Assembly: GCA_002205965.3 (NCBI GenBank)
Contig: NADL03000762.1
Location: forward strand, 1 to 64,000
DNA: 64,000 bases
Source: Kappaphycus alvarezii
Taxonomy: Eukaryota; Rhodophyta; Florideophyceae; Gigartinales; Solieriaceae
Direction: 5' to 3'
The notes under the pieces were generated by a model. The model was not told the DNA's origin. It was given only the letters and a program-made list of their open reading frames with translations, and made no database searches. Shown piece after piece: positions 22,801-36,695 of this stretch (position 1 is its first letter; every line of letters starts with the position of its first letter). The position numbers and the translations under genes were made by a program.

Positions 22801-25800
22801 CTGGATTTATGTTTACACCTTGCTTTGACTACATGTGTATACATGCCCTAATCACTCTTTATATATTTATGGAAAAAGTATCGGAAGTTTAATATTTGGA
22901 AATTTGGTTCATTTCCCAGAATGAGGCGAGATTTTCCTTTAATGAATCAGGGTAGGGGATGTGACATCACATTATAAGATTTCAGGAACGTGTCCAGGGA
23001 ACCCTCAGTAACTGAATAGAGATCAGCTATCAAGCATGCACCATTGTAATTGACGTTTGTGCTTTGTTCGCTTGAGTGATGATTTGATTATCTTCTGCAT
23101 GTCTTTATGTATACTGAATAGTGCTCTGGTCCAAGATTTCTCATCATGGGAGAACACATATATATACTCTAGCTGACTATTGCTAATCCGGTCATTTATG
23201 AATAGTAAGGTACCACAACAACGTACGGTGCAGCACATGAACCTGAGTGAATAATATATCGATATAGAACCGCCTTCTTACAATCGAAAACTTATACGAT
23301 CAGGTAGTATTTTTTCTCAGTGTGTCTGATATTGCATATCTTTTGGAAACTCTGTTCTCACATGTAAGAGATAAAGCTCCAACCGTTACACATTCCAAAA
23401 TAATTCACTATGTTATATGAAACGCATTGGAAGCCATTACTGATAGAAATTATGAAGCTTGATCGAAGTTACGCAATATTACAGCTAGCATGCTTCACAA
23501 AAAAATTAAATGATAAAGTGAACTGCTTTGATTTCCTGTTCAATTTCCATTGTTGAAAATCTTCCCTTTCAATAAATTCTACTATTTTAGATCATTATGG
23601 CACTTTTATAGGCCCTGAAGTTCATCAGAGAAATGCTACTGATGCGGAGACAGGTTTAAATAGACGAATACAATCTTCACTACACGAAAAAATATCAGTC
23701 ATATCTTATAATGTACATGCCTTTTCTCCTACTGCTACGCAATCAAATATGTGAGGCATTGAATGTAGTATTCCACTAGGAAAAATGTAGTATGGGATGT
23801 TTTGCTCCTTTTAAGTACGGTATTAATTGCAAATTTCAAATAAAATTCTTTTCGAGAATATGAAAACTTTTTTGAGTATTGTTGAAAACATCTTAGAAAG
23901 AAGTGACCCGAAGGTTGTTCTTAGATAATTACGAAAGATTCCTTTCCATCTACCCAGGTCCTCACTGTTCACCTTACAGTTCGACACATCTCGACGTAAA
24001 CTTCAACTTCGATTGTTATTTATATTTCTTCTCCAGCACGTACTTACTCATTGTCGTTATACCAATTATTCCGCTCTTTGATGTTTTACAGTTATCAACT
24101 TTTACCTGATTTATACACACTTATGTTGTTGTTTCATTTATTAAAATCACATGCAATACGTTGATGCGATGTCAATTTAGTTTAATCTTCGCATCTGATG
24201 AACTCAGTACGAATATTCATAATTGATTTAGGATGCTCTTGATTTCGGGGGCACAAATACAAGTTATGGCATTTGTGACAAAAATAGTAATCTTCTCTCG
24301 GAAGAATTAAAAAGTTCAACTTTTAGTTCTATTGATGCGTAGACGTGATGAACTGGAAAGATCAATAGAAGTTAGAAAACTTTATTTCCGCCACTTAGGA
24401 GGAAACTGTCAATTCAAAAGAAAAATCTTCCTTTTATTTCAACTAAGGAATAAAATTCGATCATACCCTGCAGTATCGTATATATACACATCCGATTAAG
24501 TTGATAAATCAATGTTTTTAGTGCGGAAGAACCGTTTGCTTATTCTTGTACAATTTGATATTCAGAAAATAACCTTGATTTTATACTAAAGTTTTGAATG
24601 TTTTTTAATAAATTAGTGCTAGGACGAATACTTGATCCGGAGTTAATTTTTAAAGCAATTTTTACCATGAGCAACTTTTACAAAAGACTTTGAACTCACA
24701 ATTGCTTCGCTTGTTATACTTTGCAGTACAATAAATATGCATTCTATAACACAATCTTTTTTAATTTGGGAATAAGTACTAAAAAAATCTTATATAGTCA
24801 CAATGAACTATCCATTTACCTTCACTCTACAGGACTTAACATATATTACCCCTTATAAGTCTATATTTTCCCCATCTACAAAAATAATACTGTCACAAAT
24901 ATCTCATTTGTTTAACATTTCAAAATAGAGCCTTCTAACAGTTACTATTCGGTCAGATACTATCCAAAACTCCCAGGTTCATAAATTGATTGAACATGGT
25001 TAGGGCTCTTTATTTCCCCAAGTTGGGCCTTTTCTTAAGTATTCCTTAAAATATTTTGAAATTTTAAACTTACTCATAAATACCCTTTTACTCCCAAATG
25101 AAATGAAGTTTCACTTTTATGAGTTGTATTCATACTAGGGATCTGAATCCTAAAAGTTAACGAGCCCATTTTTTTCAAATATTGAAGTACAGAAGCAAAA
25201 ACGATAGATACTTATCAAAGGCTGGTAGAACCTGAAGATTAACACATTTTACGTTGGCTTAAAAGAAGAGATAAAACGAAAACTAATACAAAGTAAGAAA
25301 TCCATATAATCACAGTCAGTAATCGCTTCCTTCCTGCATTAATTATCAATTATCAATGACGCATCGTACGGTTTCGTAATTGGCTTGAAAATGATACGAT
25401 ATCTACGCTCCGGTACAAATTTACTGGATACCAACCCACATATCTACCACAGTAAATTAACCCCCCATTTACACATTATCAATTAGAAAGCTGAAGACGC
25501 ACATTTTTTACTAACGAAGTCTATCTTAAACAACATAAAGTACTGTAAGGAGTTAAATTGGGACCTATGTTGAAAATATTTCTTTTATATTACCACCTAT
25601 TTCCTAGGAAAAAAAATATTCATAGCATCCACATTTCACTCGTTTACAGTGAGATAAATTATGTCTTTCGTTTACATATGCTATCCGTATCAGTCCCAAA
25701 CATATTGCAGGTAATATATTCGAGGGTAATTTTTTAAATTCCGCATTTTCCGATCCTACCAACTTACTCATATTATTGTATACGGGTCCATTTAGGTTTC

Positions 25801-28800
25801 TTACATCTGAAATCAGATTTTAACTCGCAAAAAGTCTAAAGATGGTGTTTTGGATTCCTATTTTTATCGAAATTTATATATAGTCTCATTTTTTGGTCGA
25901 AATGAAGACTTTCCAAACGTAACTGTTAAAAATTGAAAGATTAGATCATTCATTGACCCCAAATTGACCGACGAACTAAACTTTTATCTCTTTTATTGTC
26001 ATATAATATCTCTGTTGGTCCTGGATATGACTTAGTGGAGCTCTTAATTTGATGAATTAGAACTTCCCGTAAAGATTTTTTCCTTCCAACTTTACATAAA
26101 TTTGTTTCAAAACGAATTGAACGAAATTCGGACTATAGTTGTCCTTTCGCTTAAATAATAAGTTCTCTCTGGTAATTAGTCTAGTCTAATTGTTTATTCT
26201 TCATTTTCATGTTACTAACTGTGCAAAAAGAGAAAAGTACCTAACCAACTGAAAATACTCATAACTCTACTGGAAAGTTCTACTACAGGCTTCAATTCCG
26301 TCAGATAAATCATTTAAATTATAATTAATAACTACGAGTATAATTTGTAACTACGAGTGGAGCTTTATGCTGTGCAGCTGAGGTTAAATTACTACATCTC
26401 AATGAATTCACGGATATACTTGCGTCTATGTAATCATACATTTGCGATATTTCTATCTTCTTTTTGGATTGTGATGGACTGAACGATTTACTTCTTTACT
26501 TGAAGTATCTGCAATTAAACTGCATGATGGAAAAATACTGAAAATTTTTGAAGCGTTAGTGTCAGATTTACAATTTCTAAGATTATTTTTCTGGGCGAAT
26601 TCACTAAGCAAGAAGGATGTGAGTATTTAAATCCGGTTAGTAAAGTTTAAATTTCCAATTTTAAAGAATTATATATTTTAGATAAAGATTTCTTGTAACA
26701 AGGAATTTCCAAGCGAGTTACGATCATATTATGGAAACTAGTCGTCGAATGATGAAAAGTAATCAAATATGTGACGAAAGCACGTAGGGTTTGCATTCTT
26801 TGAAAAGCATTATGAGCTAGCTAATTTTTATTTATATTTTCCGTGTATTGATAGCGCTTAACAATCGTCTTAGTTTATAAAACGTACGTAAGATATATCT
26901 CTTCACATTTTTAATGACCTTAATTATTACAGTCATATTTTTAACTCTTATGAAGTGCTCAATATCTGCCATAAAGTCCTCAAGTACAGTTTACTTAATA
27001 TTTTTTACATCTTCGTTGACAATAAGGTATGTGTCGGAAGGCATCAGTGAAAGTACAGTAACATAGTATGCTACTTAGTCGAAAGTGACAGTCTATTTTA
27101 GTTTCATATCTAAAATGACGTATAATTTGTATTCCTTTCTTTCTGATGTGCATATTTTTCTGTTTAAGTAGTTTTTAAACAACCCTAAATAGAAGAAAGA
27201 CTACATGTACTGAGATAAAAGCCAACTCTGGGTTCAAAATATTTGTCAGCCCGCAAATTTTAAGCAAATTAGAAGATTTTTCATTTAGGATTCGAATTAA
27301 AGCTTAATCTATTTCCTAAAAATATAAAATTTAATTTATTGATGCTTTGTACGGAAAATGGTATCAATAAATCACACAAATATTTTTTTTCAGTGTATGA
27401 ATAAAAAAATGTTCAAATATTTTCTCTTGATTCGATTGCAAACGTCACGACAGGAGCTAATACACCAGGTTGAGATGTATTCAAAGGAAAAATGTAGCCT
27501 GAAAACCATATACCAAAGTTGCGTACCAATTTTTGAGAATATAAATTGTGAAAAACTAAATATGCGAAAACAATTATCATGAGAAAATTACGGATTGATG
27601 GAAGGTAAAACCTCAGGTGGAATAATTATACTGATTAGATGGCATATTCAATTAAAAAACTATGAAATTAAATAAACATTATCAGCAAAGGAATGTTAAG
27701 AACGGCATTTTGAATAAAATACGGCCGACGTTTATCAAATCACACCCCAATTTTTCCATATAATTAATATAATATAAATGCTTGAATACGGATCCATAGT
27801 GTATAAATATTTGTCGCTTCAAAATTGCATACGGTCGGAAAAAATATGGCTACGCATCAATAGGTATCAAAAAGCAAAAATATTTCATCTTCGTTCAAAA
27901 AACAAACGTTCGGAAGCACGTGTAAAATTATCCATCATGTATCATGGTAATAAGTCAGGACATAAATATATACCCATTAACCACCAGAGTTTTTTTCAGC
28001 GATAACCAAAACATAAAACCTCAACAAGCTTCCAAAAGCTTTTTTAAGGAACTTAGCGACATCTAGATATGCTGAAAGCAGTAGATCATCTATTTATTGC
28101 AGAAAATTTCTCACTAAGTGTTTATTTCTATTCAGAGATCATTTTTAAACTACCACCGTATTTTTTCTTGTTCTGTTGCCCACCTTGTTTTTATTAATTA
28201 TGCTTTCAGAAGCGATGAAGCAAAAAATTGAAGACAAACTCTGAACATAATATATTCAAATGCATTGGAAAACTGGACCTATTCGATCTTCAATGCAGTA
28301 ATATTTCCACTCAACGATCTTTTCTCACACAAATATAAGTATTATTCCATCGCAAAAATCAACTTTTTCGTTTTTCTATTGGATTTGGAATTGACTTTAA
28401 ATGCTTTTTTAAGATTCCTTCTTTTCGTAATAAGTCATTTTCAAAGATGTTCTTTATTTAAATTTTTCTCCAAGCACATTTTTCCTCATATTTCTGCTTA
28501 CATTAAGAGCAATAAGTGATAGATGGCATTTTATCCTTCCATAAAGTAATATAGCTATGTAATTTGTCGTTCCTATGCATGGAAGTATTTTGTGCGGCTG
28601 TAAAAAATCGAAGAGAATAGAAGTCATTGCGCAGTGGGTTTCATATACAAACAAAAAATTATCGATGGTTTCCATGTTTCGATTTAAAACATTGGAGAAA
28701 TGTAGGATTAATGGTACAGTAATACAGTTTCTTACAGTGCTTCGATACGAGCATGTAGTCTAGATACTAGAACACGTTCCGAAAAGTGCATTGGTGCTCC

Positions 28801-31017
28801 TTGAAAAACTTTAGTTCCAATAGAGATCTATGTAAAATTTCATGAAAAGCATAGCATCGGCATGACGCTCTATTTCTATGTAACGTGATTGCCTATAACG
28901 TAATCCTTCGAAAACGACCACAATTTTGTCGAGCTGTTTTGCTTCTGAGCTTGTACCCAACTGTATATATCGGTTTATACATGTCTTTCACAAAACTTTT
29001 GTTAGAAATTGACGAATGCTCGAAGCTCTTTTCAGTACGTGTCAGAGCAGACAGGGAAAGCTAGCAGAACCATTATGACATCAAACGACGATCACTAAAA
29101 ATGCATATATCGGCCCCAGTTTCTTCGAAAAGCGAAACAAGTTGATATCTCGAACTGGTCCCTTATTTTCTTTCCATGCATTAGAGCACGATTCCCAGGA
29201 TGACTTTTGTTGAGGTGCGAATGCCATTCTCGTAACCAGCGCTTTTTGAATGCACACTGTGTCGCATTATAGGGCCTATTCGGTATTACCAGTCAAATCT
29301 CTAGTTTAGAACAGTTCACCAGGGTTTTCTCGTCCGCATTTTCATTTTAGAGCCCTTCTTTGTTGCTTTTGAGGTAAAGAATGGAGGCCAGACCAGGCTG
29401 TTTTACCTCACTCTGTTTCACCAAGGGGAAACGTTTGCGTAGTTGCATATTTTGAGAGTATAGTCCTCACTAAGGAAAGCTGACCCGACCTCCACCGCGG
29501 TCGCAAAAAAATATATAGAATAAATTAACGATAGATAGTTCAGGAAAGTAATGTTTAGAAATAAATTATTTTCTTGCTCGGGGGGCGGTCTTGACGGCTG
29601 TGACAGTCTTTTTTGTTAAAAAGCGATACCACCGAGTCCGAAAGGAGACTCTGTCAATCCTCAGCTTTTTACTACCAACGTAAACTTCGGAGAGCAACTC
29701 GACATTAAAATTCATTAGAATTGAAGAGAAGTACCCAAAGAACATGGTTGAAAATTAATAAAAGCAAAGAGGAACCATCGCTCTTTGTCCAGATTATTTG
29801 ACGTCAATTCCGAAACACCCCTTAAAAGTAACTTTATTCCAAAAATGCACTGCCAAAACCGTCCACGTCTAAAGATACCTTCAACATCACAAACATAATT
29901 CTTTCTAAAGATTGTTGTACGCCCCTAAAGCTTAAGAAAATTGTACAGTCAGGAGTATTAATTGAGATTAAGAGTTGAGTAGAAATCATATCAGTGACAG
30001 CTATGCATGTCTCAACGGCAGCTAGAGTAGACACTCTGAGGCGCTAAGGAGGGTTAGGTTATGCTGTGGGAACCTGTTTCCTTAACGCCGCAACGATCAG
30101 GTGTACAATCAACTGCTTCCATTGTCGCGGCTAACACTGAGGTAGACTTCGAGATAAGTTCGTAAGGCGAAAACGCAATACACGCTAGCAGAACACACTG
30201 GAATATGTACTCAACAATATTTACTTCTTAGTTCTATCTTGTCGTCATGACGGCCTGGATGTGCGCGGTATTGCAGTGTATAACAGTGCAGTATTTATCT
30301 GTGGCGCACTACATAATGATTCGCTGTAAACTAAAATAATTTTCAAATAAAATATTTAGCATTCTGTAAAAAAGCCCACCCCGTAGCCAGTCATCCGTTT
30401 TAAGTAGCCAAAATCTCAGCCGAAAACCAACCCTAGAGCATCACACTTGGTCACGGCATTTGGAGTAACGTTGCTTATAGGGCGGCTAGGAAAATCTGAT
30501 TGAAAGGAGGTATTGCATAGGACAAGAATGACATGTTTTTTGGATTTACAACCGTTTACCGGGAAACGGCTCATGCAACAGAGCCCATCGAAGAAATACA
30601 ATAAATGAATATTATAGTACATAAATGTGACTGAATTCGCAATAGAGGAGAATGTCTCTTTATTGTTTGAAGGCAAGTCCGCACCAAACAGGACCTTGAA
30701 GAAAAAGGGGAAATTTTGACACAGCAGTCATTAGCCCCGTTCCTTCCTCACCTCTTTATATGCATATATTCATGATAATGGCGGGCCACAGGAGCGAGTA
30801 CACCTTTTTTTACAAATTTCTAAAAATCTGCGAATTTACGGGCCATCAGGATAAACAGCAAATGCACGCTGGAAATATCCTATACGGCAAACAGCTTCAT
30901 GGCTGTTACACGCGCCGACGGAACCGGCGATGCCCAGACAGCGGCGACGGTTTGACTAGGAATTACAGTGTACACAGCGTAGAGTGCAGTACAGTAAATC
31001 GTACTATTGTACAGTGT
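19840..31017. other. Long AT-rich gene desert
   Basis: About 11 kb with no recognisable gene, RNA or transposon. AT content is visibly higher than in the rest of the window, most clearly at 22-28.7 kb, and the longest open frames are under 90 codons on either strand with no domain features. Near 29.6 kb there is a short hairpin, GAGTC-CGAAAGGA-GACTC. I saw no long tandem array. Confidence 0.6.
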
Positions 31018-31022
31018 ACTGT

Positions 31023-31941
31023 TGTGGATTACAGCGGTCCGAGGGATGAATGACAAGTGTAAGGGTAGCTAGTGTCTATACGACCATTCTCTGTCCTCAT
31101 ATGAGGCACACTTTGTCCTCATATGAGGACAGTTTCCGTTACATTTTGGAAAGGTAAATGTTTTGGAAGGCCGAAATTTTTACCGGAAAAAAGGTTTTTC
31201 ATGTTAACTTACAGTACAGTAATATTCACTGTACGTGCGCCCTCGTTTCTGAAACCCCCACTATAATACGAACTATTTTTCCTTCCAAAATGTAGTTATT
31301 TTCACAACTTCTTGCGAAGAGCGGGAGCTGGTGAGGGAAAATTGCTCTAGGCTTAACCGAGGTCAATAATCTTGAAAAGTTTATCTTGATCGGCCATCTA
31401 CACTCATGAACTAATGCGGAGGGACAAGAAATGCGCTGAGGTAAAAAAGAATTGTATTGAAAAAAAGGGCTAAAAGTTGTCCTCATATGTCCTCATATGA
31501 GGACAACGGTCCAATAGACACCAGGGGTCGGAGATCAATCAGCGTGCGCTTAGTGGTTGAGGGATCAGTGCAGGCAAGTCGATACGGCACAAGTCGCCGG
31601 CTACCTCCCCTCTCCTCAGGGTAGGCGCGCATCACCATCCCTTTCATAGACTACCGATCTGCTCGGTTGTGCTCTCCACAGCGTCCTCAATGCACTTTGC
31701 ATTGACAGTGGGCGTCCCTCTATCAGTGATGCAAGAGTGAGTACGTCATCTTGCATTCACTCCTCTCTCTCCCATATGTGCTCTCTTAGCACTACGGACT
31801 CAGCACACAATGCATTCATCTCTCGTCTACCAGGCGCTCTCCCCTATGCGCTGGGACCACTAATGCACCTTCCTCAGTTTGTATCTTTTTTGACACGTGA
31901 GATATCTGTCCAGCTTGGACAGGTAAAGGTAGCAATCGACA
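31023..31941 (-). repeat. Copia B 3' LTR, split by a 450-bp insertion
   Basis: 31023-31071 and 31522-31941 together match 36696-37161. The sequence 31072-31521 is absent from the other LTR. The outer edge is fixed by the ACTGT target duplication. Confidence 0.9.
31072..31521. mobile_element. MITE-like insertion with palindromic ends (450 bp)
   Basis: Its boundaries are defined by comparison with the intact LTR at 36696-37161. The ends are inverted: GTGTCTAT...GACC...TGTCCTCATATGAGG on the left and the reverse complement, with a few mismatches, on the right. The target is TA on the left (31070-31071) and CA on the right (31522-31523), consistent with a TA duplication with one change. The 18-bp perfect palindrome TGTCCTCATATGAGGACA is at 31114-31131, with near copies at 31092 and 31478-31505. 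There is no transposase, so it is a non-autonomous DNA element, possibly of the TA-target (Tc1/mariner-like) class. Confidence 0.82.
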
Positions 31942-34900
31942 CTCCCCCCAGTCGTAGCTACACCAGCTGGAGCTAACGACTCTATGAGTTCCATATTTGT
32001 TTTTACCACTGATCTTTGTCAACGACCTTGTTCCGATTCAACTTGAACTCCAGAATTCCAGATACACACATATGATTCAGCCTGCACCACATGTTAAAGT
32101 TACGCTTGGTCAGAGCATCAGCTAGATTCCCTGTTCCGGGAATCCAGCGTTTAGCGTTCGCTTCCTTACTCTCGAAACTATTGCGGATGCGTTGCACAGT
32201 TTTGTCTCAGCCTGTACCCTTTTCACTCGTGCAACGTTGTGATTGTATCCCATAACGCTTTGCTGTCTACCATCATTTCGTGCTTAACCGGGTGTTCGGG
32301 AACAAAGTGTTAATCGCAGTCTTAAAATAAAATCCTCTGTCGTCTTTGTCTGACGTAGCCGCAGCTGGTATCTCTGCTCCATAGGCCGAATGATTTACCC
32401 TGGCCTGCTTGTGTGAGCACCAGTCTGTACCGTGGAATACGTCCTTTTTCGATATCCCATTTCTGCACAAAATTCCAACGACGATACCAGTTTGCCCATA
32501 ATCTGTGTCCTTCGGATGGGCTGCGTCCGATAGGGTACAAAGGACTACGTCTGAAGCATTCCGAACTTTAAGGTATAGAATAGCTGGGAGGAGCCTCGTA
32601 TTGGTCCCGTACCATGCTATTTGCTTCTGTAAGATGCTGGACAGTCAACTTACCCAGTCTCTGCTGCAACAATGAGACAACAAGGGACGCTTGCGGTAGG
32701 ACACCGTTCCCAGAAACAGAAAAGTGCCTGCCAAACTCCAGTATTGGGCTATCTCTTCTGCTGTTGCGAGTGATTTGTCCATTTTCCTCCTTTTCCTGCT
32801 CAGGCGAATGCTCTTTATCCTCTTCCAGTACGCATTCATCGTCAGCCTGATACTTCTGTCGTCGAAATGTTTTATCTCACACCCCCGAATGCGTACAACG
32901 GACCGTCAACAATCTTCCCAACGATAAACCTCTTCTTAAGGTCCGTCATGAACTCGTCTATAGCCTCCATTTTACCTGCAACCAAGAAATCGTCGCTCAA
33001 TTTGGCCACTAACAAGGATATAGACCCGTTCGGGCTGCGATTTCACAAACAGTTGGCTGATACCGAACACTCTCCTCATTCCTGCAGTCTTCAGCATCCA
33101 CTCTTCCACGGTAAGCATCCACTGTCTACCAGCCTCAACAATTCCATACGGTAGCTTGGTCAGTTTCCATAGAGTCCCCTTGCGATAGCCCATATTGTTC
33201 GTCCATTCTCTAGGCGATCGGACGAAGATATCTCGCTTAATCGGGCCGCTTTGAAGGTATACCCTTTAATCTCTGCAGTCTTGATCGAGAAGCTCAAAAA
33301 TGTAACTAGACTCAGGAGCAGTCGTATCACTGACAGCTGTGCGTTTGATGAGTCTTTCCTTATCGAGTCCTTATCGTCATCCTCATTGCCATGAGGCACA
33401 ATGCGGGCTTTCAGCCTGCGCTCCCCTTGCTCATCCGTTTTCAATTTGTATACGACATGCGACGTGACTGCGTTAGCGTCTTTGGGTACGTAAATGTCTT
33501 CCACTTTGGTATAGGCGTCAGACCAGTTACTCGAATGCTCGGCAGTAAACGCTTCATCCAAGATCCAGGATGGGGCAAACTCCAACTTAGCCCTCGACTC
33601 TTGCTGGGAGCCTACTTGCTCAAAAAATTTGTCCAAGATACGTTGCTTATTGGATTGTAAGTTCAGATACTCGGATGTTGGTCCTATTGTTTCGCTTTCC
33701 GGCTTATCTATGTCCATAGCCGCGGTGTCTTGACTACTTTCGACCTCGATTGGAATCTGTTTATCTGTCTTACTTTCCACGAGATCTGCGTACTCTTCTG
33801 TCGGACCAATGGCCTTAGCCACGCCTGTATCGATCATATTCTTAGACAATTCTCGTGGGATAGCAGCCGGGAGGAGAGCGTTGATCGACGGACGTGAGTC
33901 ATCATTATTACTGTTATCATATTCCCCTCATCCGTCGATTGATTAAGCTCCTCTTCTAACGAGCAACTCAACAATTCTCTTGCCAATGGTGAGCTTGGTG
34001 CGAGTCTACAATCTTCGTATGCTGGTTTCATGGGCATGCCTGCGGCAGGTGTGTTATTCTTCAACCGACGTGCCTCCATGTAGTGTGGGAATGTCCTTTC
34101 CACAATAGCAGGGACCCACTCGTTTCGTTTGTTACCTTTCGAGGATTTATACCATACCCAGATCTGATCACCAGGCTTATTGGTGAATTGATCAGAGCCT
34201 GTGCTCTAGTTGGATCGCATGGCGCGTTGCAGTGCGCGTGTTGCTGACTGTTCTACATGAGCTTTTAGGAGTTCCAGCGGTACGATGGAGGAGGGGATTC
34301 CGAGAACAGAAGGCTGATAGCCTCGTACTAGTTGAAAAGATCTCATTAGCTTCGATACAGAGAAGAAATTGGACATGAAGAGTGCCCTTGATACGATGAC
34401 CTGAGCGGAGCATGATGATACTTCCAGGTCCAATTTTCTGATGATGCTCTTCAATGTCTGTATTTTGCGTTCGACTATCCCAGTTTCGTTGTGTCTGCCT
34501 GCGGGCCTGGCTTTGAAGACTATGTTGTGGGAGCTCATCAATGTCTTCAGTTGCCCTTTTTTGTACTCGTCGTCAGCGGATAGCGAGACTGGGGCTCCAT
34601 GTCGGAGAATCCAGTGTGATTCTAGTGAAGCAGAAATTGTATCTTTACTTCTGTTGACTGTAATGAGGCCTTCTATAAAGCCTGTTCCTGTATCTCTGAT
34701 GATGAAGATGGTTCTCTTCTGTCCCGAACGATTTCGAACGCAAATTCAATCTGTACTTCCATATTAAACGCCTCATTTACATGAGAGAGCGATATCTTCT
34801 TGCTAACGGAAAGGTATCCTGTCTTCGCGCAGATCGTACACGCTTGGCTAACCTCGTCTATGGCTTTTTCTATCCTTTCGGTTAGGATGCCAGCCTGACT

Positions 34901-36695
34901 GCATATGGACTTGATTTGTTCTGGGGCCGCATGTGTTAGACGGTGTATCCTCTTGGCGAACACCTTCGGTTTGCGACTTGACCTCTGTGCCAAGTGTTTG
35001 GATACTAACGAGGTGATGCACTTTTCCAACTTGTACACAAATTGAACTCGTAAGCGTGGGCTAAACGGATCTTGCTCGTCCGTATCGACGTATAGGTTAA
35101 AGACTCTTAGTTCCGAGTCTGTTGGTCGCTTCAGCGTAAGTGACCAGTTATCGGTCATGCAATCCTGGATAGAATGTTTACCGACATCCAATCCTATTAT
35201 TACGGAGGAATCATTGGGTAACAAGTGGAAGACAAAGCTGCATGGGTTTTCGTTACATCAAGGATCGTGAGCTCCCAAGTTCCCACAATAGGTACCGGTT
35301 CTAAGCCTTTTTCTCCCTAGCCATGCATGCGGTGGTCGTGCGGCGGGTATGTGACGACGTTGACTTCTAGAAGATGACAGAGTTTGGCAGCGCTGTGTAT
35401 CCCGGCGGTGGACACCGGGGATCCCGGGTCGTAAATGGGATTAGGATTTCTCACCCTTCTTGCACGGAAACCGTGCTAGTTGCGAAAGAATTGTCGGGGT
35501 TTTCGCGGTCCTCAGGTCGTCAGGGTCAGATTCGTTTTGGTCATTACCGAAATGGACCGTCTTTTTAGGATGACGTTCTTTCTTCCATACGTCCTTTCTT
35601 TTTAACCCTTTTCGCCCCTTCGGATAACTTCTATTCAAAGGGCATTCTGGGTTACGAGCCGAGTGCCCGATTTTCTTACATGCAGCACACCTCGAATTCT
35701 GCTTGTAGTCGGGCACTTCATGATGTGACCTTTGGGCGTTACCCACATGGATGCTCATGAGCGCGTTGCTCGCTTAGGGAAGCTCCTCATCCGGAACCCT
35801 TTTCGCTGCGACACTTCTGCTCTAATATCTTTGAGCGCCTTATGTGTCATCCAAGCTAAAGTGAAGTTTAGCGGATTTGTTGCAAGCCGTAGTATGGATA
35901 CGAGACATGAGGGCAGACAGCTCTCCCTTGGCCTTTTAAGTTCTTCATTGACTTTGCTAGACGTCCCAATATGTACATCAGCATCGCGGTTGCCTACGGT
36001 TTCGTGTAGAGTGGATGTGCAAATATCAACTATCTTGTATACGCTTGCCAGTTCTTGGTCGCTGACCGTGCCGTCGTATGACGACTTCCTCTCGGGATCC
36101 GCTCCCTTGTTAACCAGGATCGAGAGGATTTTGTTATAATTTGTGTCCGGTAACCCCGCATTGTCGAGTAATACTAATGCCAGTTGTTGCTTTTCTTGAT
36201 CAGTGGCTGGTCTATGAAAGCAATTCAAGTGTGTCTGGGCGATTCCTCTAAATCTGTCGGTGAATTCCGAGTAGCTCTCACCTTGTCTGCGTTTGCAATT
36301 AAAGGCTGCCCTTCCGGTGTTGATAAACCTTCTGGCAACATCAGTGGACGACTCTTTAGCTGCTAAGTCGAGCATTCTTTCAACGGTAGCCTGGTGATCC
36401 TTGAAGGAAAGGGTCTCCTCGTCATCGTCGGATCCCAGTGACAGCTTGCCAATCTTCATCTTAGCCTCGATTACTTTCTGATACGTCTCTTCCATGCCCG
36501 CGTAAAGTGCGTGCCCGTACCGTTGGATATTCCCTTTGCCTTAATGTCCCCTCCCTTTGCGAAGACCTTAATTCTCTGCATCCACATTTGCACATCACTT
36601 CTGTACTTGAACTTGTCCGTTTGCGTCCTTAGTTGTGGAGCTTCGATTAGCGATTGATTACCCGCCGAGATCTCTTGAACCCCTGGGCCCATAAC

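Noticed and set aside
24185-24215. Hammerhead-like CTGATGA...CGAA
   Set aside because: The stem between the core boxes would have only three pairs and a one-base loop, and the other stems are missing.
22000-28800. Organelle DNA insertion in the AT-rich tract
   Set aside because: No recognisable mitochondrial or plastid gene, rRNA or tRNA could be seen, so composition alone is not enough.
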